A DNA stretch of 40,198 nt from Erysipelotrichaceae bacterium (GCA_030525525.1 JAUNEN010000022.1:1-40198), one strand, 5' to 3'. Numbered from the stretch's first letter, positions 7,402 to 16,189 are shown. Made by a program: numbers and translations. The notes: generated from the letters alone by a model not told the origin.

Positions 7402-8517
7402 ATGAGAAAAATCAACAAAGTTGTTTCTACAGTTTGGTACAACAAGGAAAACTACCACAGACTGCGCAGTGTCTTTCCCGAATCTGAATTTGTATATGTG
7501 AATTTCTATGACAAAGAAAAGCTGGCAGAAGAAGCAAAGGATGCCGATGTCGCAATCATTCTCGGCGACGTGGATAACTGCCTGCTCGGTGAAAACAATC
7601 TGAAGTGGATCTTCTGCGATCATTCCGGTCTCAACGGATCTGCCAGAGATGAAGTCTTTGCCAAAAACATCATGGTGACAGGCGCTGCCGGCAGAAGTGC
7701 ACCGGTGCTTGCCGAACACTGCATCTACTTCATGTTCCAGCACTGCTACCACACAAAAGAACTCCTCAAAGCGCAGGAGGAAGGCAGATGGGGTGTGGAA
7801 GGCTCCAACACATGGCGCGGTCTCTATGGCCGCAAGGCAGGAATTATCGGTCTCGGCAATAACGGAAAGATGCTCGCCGACAGACTCAGAGCATTCGGCA
7901 TGGATGTCTATGCCTATGACAAGTTCCCGATCAAAGGCTATGACTGGCTGGCCGGAAAGTTCATCGGCAATAACGGCGACACGATGGATTACATCCTTGA
8001 AAACTGCGATTTCGTCATCCTGACACTGATGCTGACGGATGAAACCTATCATATGTTCAACAGGGAAACATACGCAAAGATGAAGAAGGATGCCTTCTTA
8101 GTCAACCTGGCCAGAGGCGGCATCGTCAATACGGCAGATCTTACCGAAGCAATTCAGAACGGCGTCATTGCCGGCGCCGGCCTTGATGTCATCGAGGAAG
8201 ATCCGCTTCCTTCCGATCATCCTTTATGGAGACTGCCGGATGTCTATATCACACCGCACACAACCCCGCAGGTTCCCGACAGACAGCGCCGCAGCATTGA
8301 AATCATTGCTGAAAACAAGCGCAGATTTGAAAATGAAGAGCCGATGCTCAACCTGATGACAGAGAGAGACAGATTCACGGCAGTTCCCGTCACCAGCGGC
8401 TTTGCCAGACTGACCGACTCCAAGATGCCGAAGGAAGAAATCGAAAAGCTTCCGCTGGACAAATATCTCGGCAAGCGCGGATGGACAGATCCTGCAGAAT
8501 GGAATTATCTGGACTGA
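7402..8517 (+). CDS. D-isomer-specific 2-hydroxyacid dehydrogenase, NAD(P)-dependent
   Basis: A 371-residue cytoplasmic dehydrogenase of the family that includes D-lactate, glyoxylate/hydroxypyruvate and 3-phosphoglycerate dehydrogenases. The nucleotide-binding GxGxxG is IIGLGNNGK (Gly150, Gly152, Gly155), followed by acidic Asp173 that favours NAD over NADP. Arg238 (NLARGG) binds the substrate carboxylate and His286 (ITPHTT) is the acid/base. The usual Glu before Pro in the DVxxxEP motif is Asp267 here (DVIEEDP), a conservative change. AAAGGGG precedes the ATG. It sits upstream of the sugar-uptake operon and a CcpA site overlaps its stop codon. A reductase for glyoxylate, hydroxypyruvate or a sugar-derived 2-keto acid would suit the GarR-like enzyme further downstream, but that link is inference. 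Confidence 0.9.
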   Translation: MRKINKVVSTVWYNKENYHRLRSVFPESEFVYVNFYDKEKLAEEAKDADVAIILGDVDNCLLGENNLKWIFCDHSGLNGSARDEVFAKNIMVTGAAGRSAPVLAEHCIYFMFQHCYHTKELLKAQEEGRWGVEGSNTWRGLYGRKAGIIGLGNNGKMLADRLRAFGMDVYAYDKFPIKGYDWLAGKFIGNNGDTMDYILENCDFVILTLMLTDETYHMFNRETYAKMKKDAFLVNLARGGIVNTADLTEAIQNGVIAGAGLDVIEEDPLPSDHPLWRLPDVYITPHTTPQVPDRQRRSIEIIAENKRRFENEEPMLNLMTERDRFTAVPVTSGFARLTDSKMPKEEIEKLPLDKYLGKRGWTDPAEWNYLD

Positions 8518-8528
8518 AAGCGTTAACA
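8515..8528. promoter_or_regulatory. Consensus cre site (CcpA operator)
   Basis: TGAAAGCGTTAACA matches the Gram-positive catabolite-responsive element consensus TGWAANCGNTNWCA at every defined position. It begins with the stop codon of the dehydrogenase gene and ends where the first direct repeat of the next promoter begins, about 40 bases before that promoter's -35. Carbon catabolite repression of the symporter-glycosidase operon is the likely role. Confidence 0.75.
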
Positions 8529-8563
8529 AAGCAAATATCAAAACAAAAAAGCAAATATGAAAA
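8528..8563. promoter_or_regulatory. Direct-repeat operator, probably for an AraC-type activator
   Basis: Two 16-base repeats, AAAGCAAATATCAAAA (8528-8543) and AAAGCAAATATGAAAA (8548-8563), differ at one base and have a 20-bp period, two helical turns. The -35 begins 5 bases after the second. This is the usual geometry for AraC-family dimers, and an AraC-type gene ends this gene block. Weaker copies with the same period occur before the dehydrogenase and before the GHL6 operon. Confidence 0.7.
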
Positions 8564-8567
8564 TATT

Positions 8568-8597
8568 TTGACTGAATTGAACATGTTAGTTTAGAGA
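8568..8597 (+). promoter_or_regulatory. Candidate promoter of the symporter-GH2-GH43 operon
   Basis: The -35 is TTGACT (8568-8573). The -10 is weak; the best option is TAGAGA (8592-8597) at 18 bases. A good -35 next to an operator with a poor -10 fits an activated promoter. Confidence 0.45.
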
Positions 8598-8629
8598 TAA
8601 CAAAAGAAAGATTGATAAGGAGAAAGAAA

Positions 8630-10390
8630 ATGAGTACAGCGAAAGCGAAGAAAGGTCTCCTTGAAGGCTGGTTTGACAAGCCTTTCTGGAACACCCGAAT
8701 CAAGTCTGCCAATGTCACCGGAAAAGAAAAGTGGCTTGGCTATGTTGTCGGACCGTTCGGCATCATGATGCTGCAGTCCATCGTCAACAGTTACTTCAAC
8801 CAGTATCTGACCGACACACTCGGATTCACCGTAAGCCGCGGTATGTGGATCGCAAGCTTCATGGTATTCTTCCCCGTCTTCTCCAAGATCCTTGATGCCA
8901 TCACAAACGTCATCATGGCAAAACTTCTGGACAAGACAGTCTGCAGACAGGGTAAGCTGCGTCCATGGTTCATCCTTTCACTGCCGATCACAATCGGAAG
9001 TATCATCATGATGTTCGCAATCCCGGACATGAGCGCAAAAGCGCAGGCGATTTGGGTTGCTATCTCCTATAACCTCTTCTACTCCGTCGGTTATACAATG
9101 TGGTACATGGCTTACGAGCTCTCCGCTGCACTGTCAACCAGAAATGTCAAGCAGCGTTCCGGCAACTCCATGATGGGCCAGATCACAAAGAATATCGGTA
9201 CCGGTATGATCTCCATCATCTTCCCGACACTGCTCGGCGCAATCGCAAAGGGATTCACAGGCGGCGACATGAAGCAGGGTTATCTGTTATGCCTCTCATT
9301 CCTGTGTGTACTTGCAGTTCCGCTGACATTCATTCAGTACTTCTACACACGTGAGCGTATCACTGAAGAACGCCGCATGACAGAAACTGATGCCGAAGAG
9401 AAGAAGCCTGAAGAAGCTACCTTCGGTCAGCAGCTCAAGGCTTGTGTCAAAGATAAGTACTGGGTTATGTTCATTCTCCTCATCTTCATTTACCAGATTC
9501 TCAACGCTCTCAAGGGTGTCAGCCAGGTCTACTATGCAGGATGGGTTGTTCAGGGCAACGCATACGGTGAATATGCTGCAATCCAGCGTCGTTTCACAAT
9601 GATCTCCATGGCTCCGATGGGACCGATGCTCTTCATTGTCGTTCCGTTAATCAAGAAATACGGCAGACATCTGATGATCATCATCGGTTCAGTCATCGCT
9701 GCAGCAGGTGCAATCTTCGCTTTCTTCGGCGCAGGCCACACAATGCCGGTTTATGTCGGTACAGGTCTTGGCGGCGTCGGTGCAATGTTCTATGTCTATA
9801 CAATGATGAGCTTCACCGGTGACGCAATCGACCATGTTGAATATTCACAGAGAGTCAGAGTTGAAGGTATCACAGCTGCTCTTGTCGGCTTCATGCATTC
9901 ACTCGCCAACGGTCTTGGACAGGGTCTCTTCAACCTCGGTCTCATGGTGACAAAGTATGTCACTCCGGAAGCAATCGGCACAATCGAAAAGAAGGGTAAA
10001 ATCATCGAAGTCTTCGCTGATCAGCCGGCAGCTGCCACAACATGGATCAACTTCTCCTATCAGGGTGCCATCGCCCTCACAGCCATCCTCTTCTTCGTTC
10101 TGTTCATGTTCTTCTTCGATATTGACAAGAAGATGCCGGCAGTTCAGGAAGAACTGACTGAAAGAAAGAAGGCAGAATGCGCAGCCAAGGGTATCCTTTA
10201 TGTTTCACCGCTCGAACAACAGAGAGCTGAAATTGCAAAGCAGCAGGCAGAAGCTGAAGAAATCAGAATCAAGGAACTGAAAGAAAAGTGTGCAAAGCAT
10301 GGTCTTGACTTCGATACTGAAAATCAGAAATATCTTGCAAAAGTCGCTGCTAAGAAAGAAGCGAAAAAAGCTAAAAAGCAAAAGTCATAA
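8630..10390 (+). CDS. GPH-family (MelB-like) sugar:cation symporter with long C-terminal tail
   Basis: A 586-residue inner-membrane transporter of the glycoside-pentoside-hexuronide family within the major facilitator superfamily. About twelve hydrophobic segments lie between residues 35 and 505. Typical family features include the N-terminal NSYFNQYLTDTLG region, KLLDKTVCRQGKLRPWF (the loop 2-3 motif) and the central loop after TRERITEERR. It should import an oligosaccharide or glycoside with Na or H. Usual members are 450-500 residues; this one has an extra tail of about 80 highly charged residues (ending KEAKKAKKQKS) of unknown role. I chose the ATG at 8630 because AAGGAG lies 7 bases before it. 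The GH2 gene follows 84 bases later, so the imported sugar is probably hydrolysed in the cytoplasm. Confidence 0.9.
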   Translation: MSTAKAKKGLLEGWFDKPFWNTRIKSANVTGKEKWLGYVVGPFGIMMLQSIVNSYFNQYLTDTLGFTVSRGMWIASFMVFFPVFSKILDAITNVIMAKLLDKTVCRQGKLRPWFILSLPITIGSIIMMFAIPDMSAKAQAIWVAISYNLFYSVGYTMWYMAYELSAALSTRNVKQRSGNSMMGQITKNIGTGMISIIFPTLLGAIAKGFTGGDMKQGYLLCLSFLCVLAVPLTFIQYFYTRERITEERRMTETDAEEKKPEEATFGQQLKACVKDKYWVMFILLIFIYQILNALKGVSQVYYAGWVVQGNAYGEYAAIQRRFTMISMAPMGPMLFIVVPLIKKYGRHLMIIIGSVIAAAGAIFAFFGAGHTMPVYVGTGLGGVGAMFYVYTMMSFTGDAIDHVEYSQRVRVEGITAALVGFMHSLANGLGQGLFNLGLMVTKYVTPEAIGTIEKKGKIIEVFADQPAAATTWINFSYQGAIALTAILFFVLFMFFFDIDKKMPAVQEELTERKKAECAAKGILYVSPLEQQRAEIAKQQAEAEEIRIKELKEKCAKHGLDFDTENQKYLAKVAAKKEAKKAKKQKS

Positions 10391-10412
10391 TTAATCACAT
10401 TCAATCAGCCGG

Positions 10413-10447
10413 CAATCCACGTATTCTGAAAAAGGGTACGTGGATTG
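10413..10447 (+). other. Intergenic hairpin between symporter and GH2 genes
   Basis: A perfect 11-bp inverted repeat, CAATCCACGTA (10413-10423) and TACGTGGATTG (10437-10447), has a 13-base loop. Only a short CTTT follows, so it is at best a weak terminator. It may instead protect or process the message and set the ratio of transporter to enzyme. Confidence 0.6.
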
Positions 10448-10474
10448 ACTTTAAAAAATAACAGGGAGTCTTAT

Positions 10475-12661
10475 ATGAGAAAAACAATTCAGTTCAATCA
10501 GGAATGGCAGTTTGAACAGCCGGGACACGAAATAGTCTCTGTCAATCTTCCGCATACATGGAATGCGAAAGACGGACAGGATGGCGGCAATGACTACTGG
10601 CGCGGCACTGCTGTCTACCGAAAATCATTCGCTGCACCTGAAAGAGAAGAAAACGAACGTGTCTATATCGAATTCGCCGGCGTCGCAATGAGTGCAGAAG
10701 TCATTCTCAACGGCGAAACAATCGGCACTCATGAAGGCGGCTATTCACTGTTCCGCTTTGATCTGACAGATCATCTGAAGCAAGACAATCTGCTGGAAGT
10801 CAGAACCGACAACAGCGCCAATGACAGAGTCTATCCGCAGGTGGCAGACTTCACATTCTACGGCGGCATTTACCGTGATGTGAATCTGATCGTTGTCGAC
10901 AAAGCACATTTCGAATGTGTCAAGGACGGCACAGACGGAATCAAGGTGACACCGGTTGTCAATGCTGAAAAGAAATGTGCACAGATTAAAGTTGAAACAT
11001 GGGTAACGGACGGCGATGAGGTTGTCCTCTGTGTAGACGGCGAACAGTACAGAGCTTCAGTTTCCAACGGTACAGCTTATTGCGAATTTGAGATGAATGA
11101 TGTTCATCTCTGGGACGGCATTGATGATCCGTATCTCTATACACTCAAAGCAAAACTGATCAAAGACGGCAAAGTGAAAGATGAAGTTTCAGTGCGTTTC
11201 GGCTGCCGTGAATTCTGCATGGATGCAGAAAAAGGATTCTTCCTCAACGGACGCAGCTATCCGTTAAGAGGCGTTTCAAGACATCAGGACAGAATCGGAA
11301 CCGGCAATGCCCTGACACACAAAGAACATGATGAAGACATGGCGGTCGTAAAGGATCTTGGCGCCAATACATTGCGTCTTGCCCATTATCAGCATGATCA
11401 GTATTTCTATGATCTCTGCGATGAAAACGGTATTGTCGTCTGGGCTGAAATTCCTTATATCACAAAGCACATGACATCTGGAAAAGAGAATGCCCTTTCC
11501 CAGATGAAAGAGCTGATCACACAGTGCTATCATCATCCGTCCATTGTCTGCTGGGGACTTTCCAATGAAATCTCAGCCGGCTCACCGGTTACTGATGAAG
11601 TGATCAATGATCATAAGGAACTCAATGACCTCTGCCACAGAATGGACGCAACAAGACCCACCGTCATGGCGCATGCATTCATGCTTGAAAAGGATTCCGA
11701 ACTGATTCCGGTTTCCGATATTGCCAGCTACAATCTCTATTTCGGATGGTATCTCGGTTCACTTGAACAGAACGATGCATTCTTCGATGAATATCATGCA
11801 AAGTATCCGGAAAGAGTCATCGGCTTCTCGGAATACGGTGCAGATGCAAATAAAAAATACCATTCTTCAGCTCCTGAGCAGGGAGACTATACAGAAGAAT
11901 ATCAGTGTGTCTATCATGAACATCTTCTGAAGATGATTGATGAAAGACCTTATCTCTGGGCAACCCATGTCTGGAATCTGTTTGACTTTGCGGCAGACGG
12001 AAGAGATGAAGGCGGCAAAAAGGGACAGAACCAGAAAGGTCTTGTCGAATTCGACCACAAGACAAGAAAAGATGCATTCTATCTCTACAAGGCAGCCTGG
12101 TCCAGAGAGAAGTTTGTGCATCTTTGCTCAAAGAGATATGTGAACCGCGCCGAAGAAAAAACAGAGATCAAAGTCTATTCCAATCTTGATGCAGTGACTC
12201 TGTTTGTCGACGGAAAAGAATCTGAAACAAAAGAAGGAAAGAGAATCTTCACATTCGAAGTTCCGTTAAACGGCGAACACATCATCAAGGCGGTTTCAGG
12301 TGAATGCTGCGATGAGATGACAGTCAGAAAAGTGAATGAACCGGATCCTGAATATATCTTCCGCAGGCAGGCAGTCATCAACTGGTTTGATACAGCCGAT
12401 TACGATCCTGCATATTATTCCATCAAGGATACAATGGGTGCTCTGAAAAAGAATCCGCATACCGGAGCAATCCTTGCAAAGATGATGGAACGCATGACGG
12501 CAAGCAGAGGCGATGTTGCCAAAGGTGCCAATGAAAATGCAAATCTGCAGAAGATGATGGAAGGACTGTCTCTGGAAAGTCTGATCAAACAGGCAGGCGA
12601 CAGTGTGCCGGGTGAGATGATCAGAAGTCTGAACGTAGCGCTTCAGAAGATTAAGAAATAA
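10475..12661 (+). CDS. Glycoside hydrolase family 2 (beta-galactosidase/beta-glucuronidase type)
   Basis: A 728-residue GH2 enzyme without a signal peptide, so cytoplasmic. Domain order: sugar-binding jelly-roll (about 1-155, with LPHTWNAKDGQDGG and YWRGTAVYRKSF), an immunoglobulin-like domain (about 160-255), the TIM barrel (about 255-545), then a beta-rich part and a helical C-terminal extension of about 90 residues. The acid/base Glu365 (WGLSNE) and nucleophile Glu453 (GFSEYGAD) are present. Removal of a beta-galactosyl, glucuronyl or similar residue is expected, but the sugar cannot be fixed by eye. I chose the ATG at 10475 since CAGGGAG lies 7 bases upstream. It lies between the symporter and GH43 genes and is regulated with them. 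Confidence 0.92.
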   Translation: MRKTIQFNQEWQFEQPGHEIVSVNLPHTWNAKDGQDGGNDYWRGTAVYRKSFAAPEREENERVYIEFAGVAMSAEVILNGETIGTHEGGYSLFRFDLTDHLKQDNLLEVRTDNSANDRVYPQVADFTFYGGIYRDVNLIVVDKAHFECVKDGTDGIKVTPVVNAEKKCAQIKVETWVTDGDEVVLCVDGEQYRASVSNGTAYCEFEMNDVHLWDGIDDPYLYTLKAKLIKDGKVKDEVSVRFGCREFCMDAEKGFFLNGRSYPLRGVSRHQDRIGTGNALTHKEHDEDMAVVKDLGANTLRLAHYQHDQYFYDLCDENGIVVWAEIPYITKHMTSGKENALSQMKELITQCYHHPSIVCWGLSNEISAGSPVTDEVINDHKELNDLCHRMDATRPTVMAHAFMLEKDSELIPVSDIASYNLYFGWYLGSLEQNDAFFDEYHAKYPERVIGFSEYGADANKKYHSSAPEQGDYTEEYQCVYHEHLLKMIDERPYLWATHVWNLFDFAADGRDEGGKKGQNQKGLVEFDHKTRKDAFYLYKAAWSREKFVHLCSKRYVNRAEEKTEIKVYSNLDAVTLFVDGKESETKEGKRIFTFEVPLNGEHIIKAVSGECCDEMTVRKVNEPDPEYIFRRQAVINWFDTADYDPAYYSIKDTMGALKKNPHTGAILAKMMERMTASRGDVAKGANENANLQKMMEGLSLESLIKQAGDSVPGEMIRSLNVALQKIKK

Positions 12662-12674
12662 ACGAGGGACTCAG

Positions 12675-14120
12675 ATGAACAATCAGGTATACAATCCTTA
12701 TCTGCCCTCATGGGAATATGTTCCGGACGGCGAACCGAGAGTCTTCGGAGACAGGCTTTATGTATACGGATCCCATGACCGCTTCGGCGGCGAGGACTTC
12801 TGTCTCAATGACTATGTCTGCTGGTCTGCTCCGTTGGATGATCTGTCTGCATGGAAAAGCCATGGCATCATTTACAGAAGCGATCAGGATCCCCGCAATC
12901 CGGAAAAGAAAATGCATTTGTGCGCACCGGATTGTATATGGGGGAATGACGGCCGGTATTATCTCTACTATCAGCTGCACGCACTGCAGTGCACATGCGT
13001 AGCAGTATCTGACAGACCGGAAGGACCGTTTGAATATTATGGCTGTGTGAAGCATCCGGACGGAACACCCTGGGGAGAAAAGAAGGGCGATTCATTCGCA
13101 TTTGATCCGGGTGTGCTTGTCGATGATGACGGGAAGGTCTATCTCTATGTCGGCTTCTCTCCGGAAGGTTTCATGAAAACCGTACTGAAGATGCGCGGCA
13201 ACAACCTGACAGGTTCCGTCTGTCTGCATCTTTCGGATGACATGATGACGGTGGAAGGTGAAGAGCATCCAATTGCGCCGGGTAAGGCTGCTGCAAAGGG
13301 AACCGGGTTTGAAGGCCATGGTTTCTTTGAAGCAAGCTCCATCCGCAAGGTGAACGGAAAATACTGCTATGTATATTCTTCCATCCTCTCCCATGAGCTC
13401 TGCTATGCATACAGCGACAAACCCGACCGTGATTTCGTCTATGGCGGAACCCTCATCAGCATCGCTGACATCGGCTTTCACGGAAATACAAAACCGCTCA
13501 ATTATCTCGGCAATACGCATGGCGGCATGGTCAATCTGAACGGAGACTGGTATATCTTCTATCACCGTCAGACCAACCGCTTAAAGAGCAACCGTCAGGG
13601 CTGTGCCGAAAAGCTGACCATCCGCAAAGACGGAACAATCGAACAGGCGGAATTGACATCCTGCGGATTGAATAACGGGCCTCTGAAAGCAAAGGGTTTC
13701 TATGAAGCGCGGATCGCATGCAACCTGAGCGGCAAAGACGGCATCATTTCCAGTGACGGTGCGAAAAAGAAGGATAAGAAAAATCTCTATCCTTACTTTA
13801 CCCAGAGCGGCGAAGACAGAGAAGAAAACAGCGACCAGTATATTGCCAATATGAAAAACGGCTCCTGGTGCGCATTCAAATATTTTGAGTGTGAGGGCAG
13901 TGAAAGTCAGATCAGTGTATGTACCAGAAGCGCAAAAGACGCACTGATGACAGTTCATACATCCCCCGATGCTTCTCCCTGTGCAAAGCTTGAGCTCAAA
14001 GCAGGTGAGGAGTGGCATGAATGCACTTCTGACCTGAAGCTGCCCGAAGGCGTGCACGCACTTTACTTCATCATCCGCTCGGATGCATCAGTTGATTTCA
14101 GATCATTTGAAATTCAGTAA
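12675..14120 (+). CDS. Glycoside hydrolase family 43 with C-terminal CBM6-like domain
   Basis: A 481-residue intracellular GH43 enzyme (arabinofuranosidase/xylosidase class, five-bladed propeller). The propeller spans about residues 1-325. Likely catalytic residues are Asp18 (VPDGEP, base), Asp144 (FAFDPGVLVDDDG, pKa modulator) and Glu219 (GHGFFEASS, acid). The repeat HGGMVNLNGDWYIFYHRQ is typical of the family. The C-terminal 110 residues, with GSWCAFKYFECEG and the ending DASVDFRSFEIQ, resemble a CBM6 beta-sandwich. Its start lies 13 bases after the GH2 stop with an ACGAGGGA ribosome site. With GH2 it suggests a substrate carrying both pentose and hexose residues, such as an arabinogalactan, xylan or pectin side chain; that is inference. 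Confidence 0.9.
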   Translation: MNNQVYNPYLPSWEYVPDGEPRVFGDRLYVYGSHDRFGGEDFCLNDYVCWSAPLDDLSAWKSHGIIYRSDQDPRNPEKKMHLCAPDCIWGNDGRYYLYYQLHALQCTCVAVSDRPEGPFEYYGCVKHPDGTPWGEKKGDSFAFDPGVLVDDDGKVYLYVGFSPEGFMKTVLKMRGNNLTGSVCLHLSDDMMTVEGEEHPIAPGKAAAKGTGFEGHGFFEASSIRKVNGKYCYVYSSILSHELCYAYSDKPDRDFVYGGTLISIADIGFHGNTKPLNYLGNTHGGMVNLNGDWYIFYHRQTNRLKSNRQGCAEKLTIRKDGTIEQAELTSCGLNNGPLKAKGFYEARIACNLSGKDGIISSDGAKKKDKKNLYPYFTQSGEDREENSDQYIANMKNGSWCAFKYFECEGSESQISVCTRSAKDALMTVHTSPDASPCAKLELKAGEEWHECTSDLKLPEGVHALYFIIRSDASVDFRSFEIQ

Positions 14121-14126
14121 GAAATG

Positions 14127-14156
14127 AAAGAGAAGAATCATGCGGTTCTTCTCTTT
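14127..14156. terminator. Bidirectional terminator between GH43 and the AraC-type regulator
   Basis: A perfect 11-bp stem pairs AAAGAGAAGAA (14127-14137) with TTCTTCTCTTT (14146-14156) around TCATGCGG. The right arm touches the regulator's stop codon. Runs of T follow on + and of A-derived T on -, so it can end both convergent genes. Confidence 0.8.
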
Positions 14157-15391
14157 TACAGTTTCTGGTTCTTCCTGCGGTATTCTGCCGGCGGCATCCC
14201 GACTTCCTTGCGGAAGGTATCGGCGAAGAAGCTGCGGCTGCCGAAGCATAATCTGTCACTGATATTCTGAATGTCCATCTGGGTTGTCGCAAGCAGAATC
14301 ATCGCTCTTTCAATTCTTGCTTTGCGGATGTACTCGCTGATCGACTTTCCGGTTTCACTTTTGAATTTTCTGGAAAGATAGTATTCCGAATAGCCGAGCC
14401 GTCTGGCCAGATCTTTCAGTTCAATCTTTTTCTCAAGATGGGTTTCGATATAGTCGCAGCAGCTCTGCACAGTCGAAGAATAGAGCGGATTGTTATTGCG
14501 CTGATGAACCATTTCAATGAAATCAACATACATGGAATGACCGATATGAACAGTATCGGTGACATTTTTGCAGTTCATGATATCACCGATATAGGCATCT
14601 CCTTTTGAATAGGCAGTTTCCGGTGACAGCCCGCCTTCAATCGCAGCCCTTGTACAGAGTGAGATAAAGACAAGCTGGGAAATCTGCGCATGTTTCAGTG
14701 CGTCCTTTTCACCCGAACCGACCCCAAGGCTGACAGCCGCCGCATTTTCGAGTGCTTTTTTATAATGGAGATTTCCTTCTCTGACCATCCGCAGCAGTTC
14801 CTGCTCTGCCATATAGGTGTGGATACGGTCGTGTCTGCCGGACTGTTCGTTCTGCTCGAAAAGCTGCCGCTTATCGGCAAACGGTGATTTGAAAAAGACA
14901 AGATCGGCGACATTGATTCTGTTTCCGGTGACGCAGTAATTCATCATAATCGCATACTGGAAAAAGAATGAGGACATCATGATCGGAATGCGATTGACGA
15001 TTTTTTTGAACTTCGGACGCCATGATTCAGGAAGCCTGGATGAATTGATCATTATTGCTTTGTTTTCATGGGTCAGCTCCTGGGTGCCGACCGGCCCGAA
15101 GAGATAAATGGTTCTGACAGTGTTCTCTGCATCAGTTTCAAAGGAAGCACACCAAAGCAGGCCATATGGATTGCTCATCACGATCGGCTCATGATGATCT
15201 TTGATATATTCGAACAGATATTCCGCCAGCCCGCTTTCTTCAAAGACGCGGTGCAGAACGCGGTCGGGACAGGTGGTTTCCAGAAGATTCCCCGCCGGGT
15301 CATATTTCCAGAGATAGCACGGTCCGAAACATTCGATCAATTCTGTCAGATACTTGACTCTGTCTTCAACATTCAGCTCTTCAAATTCCAT
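14156..15391 (-). CDS. AraC/XylS-family transcriptional regulator
   Basis: A 411-residue regulator. The last 100 residues contain the two helix-turn-helix motifs of the AraC family (IELKDLARRLGYSEYYLSRK and the region around IQNISDRLCFGSRSFFADTF, ending PPAEYRRK). The first 300 residues form an unrecognised, mostly helical sensor domain. I chose the ATG at 15389-15391 because GAGGTG lies 6 bases upstream; the in-frame GTG at 15400 has no spaced ribosome site. It is convergent with GH43 and divergent from acpS. Direct repeats with a 20-bp period before three neighbouring transcription units are plausible binding sites. It probably activates glycoside use when the inducer is present. Confidence 0.93.
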   Translation of the reverse strand: MEFEELNVEDRVKYLTELIECFGPCYLWKYDPAGNLLETTCPDRVLHRVFEESGLAEYLFEYIKDHHEPIVMSNPYGLLWCASFETDAENTVRTIYLFGPVGTQELTHENKAIMINSSRLPESWRPKFKKIVNRIPIMMSSFFFQYAIMMNYCVTGNRINVADLVFFKSPFADKRQLFEQNEQSGRHDRIHTYMAEQELLRMVREGNLHYKKALENAAAVSLGVGSGEKDALKHAQISQLVFISLCTRAAIEGGLSPETAYSKGDAYIGDIMNCKNVTDTVHIGHSMYVDFIEMVHQRNNNPLYSSTVQSCCDYIETHLEKKIELKDLARRLGYSEYYLSRKFKSETGKSISEYIRKARIERAMILLATTQMDIQNISDRLCFGSRSFFADTFRKEVGMPPAEYRRKNQKL

Positions 15392-15540
15392 GTCAGACAC
15401 CTCATTTATGATGGATCACTGATTTTTCTGATTCTATTCTTGAATATGAATATATATTTGTCAAATTCTGAAATATAGAAACGAATTTGCGTATATACAA
15501 TCGACTTGAAGCTGATATGAAATGAAAGGATAATGGTTAT

Positions 15541-15855
15541 ATGATCGGAACAGACATTGTATACCTGCCACGCATCAATCCCGACTCACCGTTTTGTGAT
15601 TATGTGCTGAGCAGTGAAGAAAAGAAAGAATTAGAATCACGTCAGAATGAACGCAGAAAGATTGAATACCTCGGCGGCCGTTTCGCTGCGAAGGAAGCGA
15701 TCTTCAAAGCGAGCGGAGACAGAAACTATCTGAACTATTCAATTCTGAATGATGAATACGGAAAGCCGTATGTCCTCAATCATCCGGAAATTTCTGTTTC
15801 GATTTCTCACGATCAGGATTATGCGGTGGCATTTGTGATGGTGAAGGAAAAATAA
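15541..15855 (+). CDS. acpS: Holo-acyl-carrier-protein synthase
   Basis: A 104-residue 4'-phosphopantetheinyl transferase of the AcpS type, which moves phosphopantetheine from CoA to a serine of an acyl carrier protein. The Mg-binding Asp5 (MIGTDIV), Glu52 (RFAAKEAIFKA) and the SISHDQDYAVAF ending are in place. It is somewhat shorter than the usual 115-125 residues, mainly in the middle. No carrier protein or fatty-acid gene is nearby. AAAGGA lies 10 bases before the ATG. A possible promoter, TTGAAG (15506) and GATAAT (15529) with 17-base spacing, would put the transcript start almost at the ATG. The YciI-like gene follows 17 bases later. Confidence 0.9.
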   Translation: MIGTDIVYLPRINPDSPFCDYVLSSEEKKELESRQNERRKIEYLGGRFAAKEAIFKASGDRNYLNYSILNDEYGKPYVLNHPEISVSISHDQDYAVAFVMVKEK

Positions 15856-15872
15856 TTGCACAAGGAGGAAAT

Positions 15873-16172
15873 ATGCAGTTTGTGATTACAGCTTATGACG
15901 GGGCAGGGATGCTTGAAAAACGAATGGAAGTACGTCCCGATCATCTTGCCAACATGTCAAAGATCAAAGGGAAAGTATTATGTGCAGGCGGCCTTCTCGA
16001 TGAAGAAGGAAAGATGAAAGGCTCTGTGATGGTGATGGATTTTCCTTCCAGAGAGCTCTTTGACGAGTATCTTGCATCCGAGCCTTATATCCAGGCAGGA
16101 GTCTGGGAAAAGGTGACGGTTGAGAAGATGAATGTGGTGCTTCTCGACGGCGAAAAGTACGTGCAGCAGTAA
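15873..16172 (+). CDS. YciI-family protein
   Basis: A 99-residue protein with the YCII-related alpha/beta fold: an N-terminal strand (MQFVITAYDG), the His of RPDHLANM, a Gly-rich turn (GGLLDEEGKMKGS) and the DFPSRELFDEYLASEPYIQAGVWEKV helix-turn segment. YciI-like proteins are small cytoplasmic proteins of mostly unknown role, some related to dehydrochlorinases or muconolactone isomerases. The AAGGAGG ribosome site is strong. It is in one transcript with acpS and ends before a terminator. Confidence 0.82.
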   Translation: MQFVITAYDGAGMLEKRMEVRPDHLANMSKIKGKVLCAGGLLDEEGKMKGSVMVMDFPSRELFDEYLASEPYIQAGVWEKVTVEKMNVVLLDGEKYVQQ

Positions 16173-16189
16173 TTGAAAAAACAGCAGGG

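Noticed and set aside
15541-15855. AcpS as part of a polyketide or non-ribosomal peptide cluster
   Set aside because: No carrier protein, synthase or ligase domain occurs in the window.
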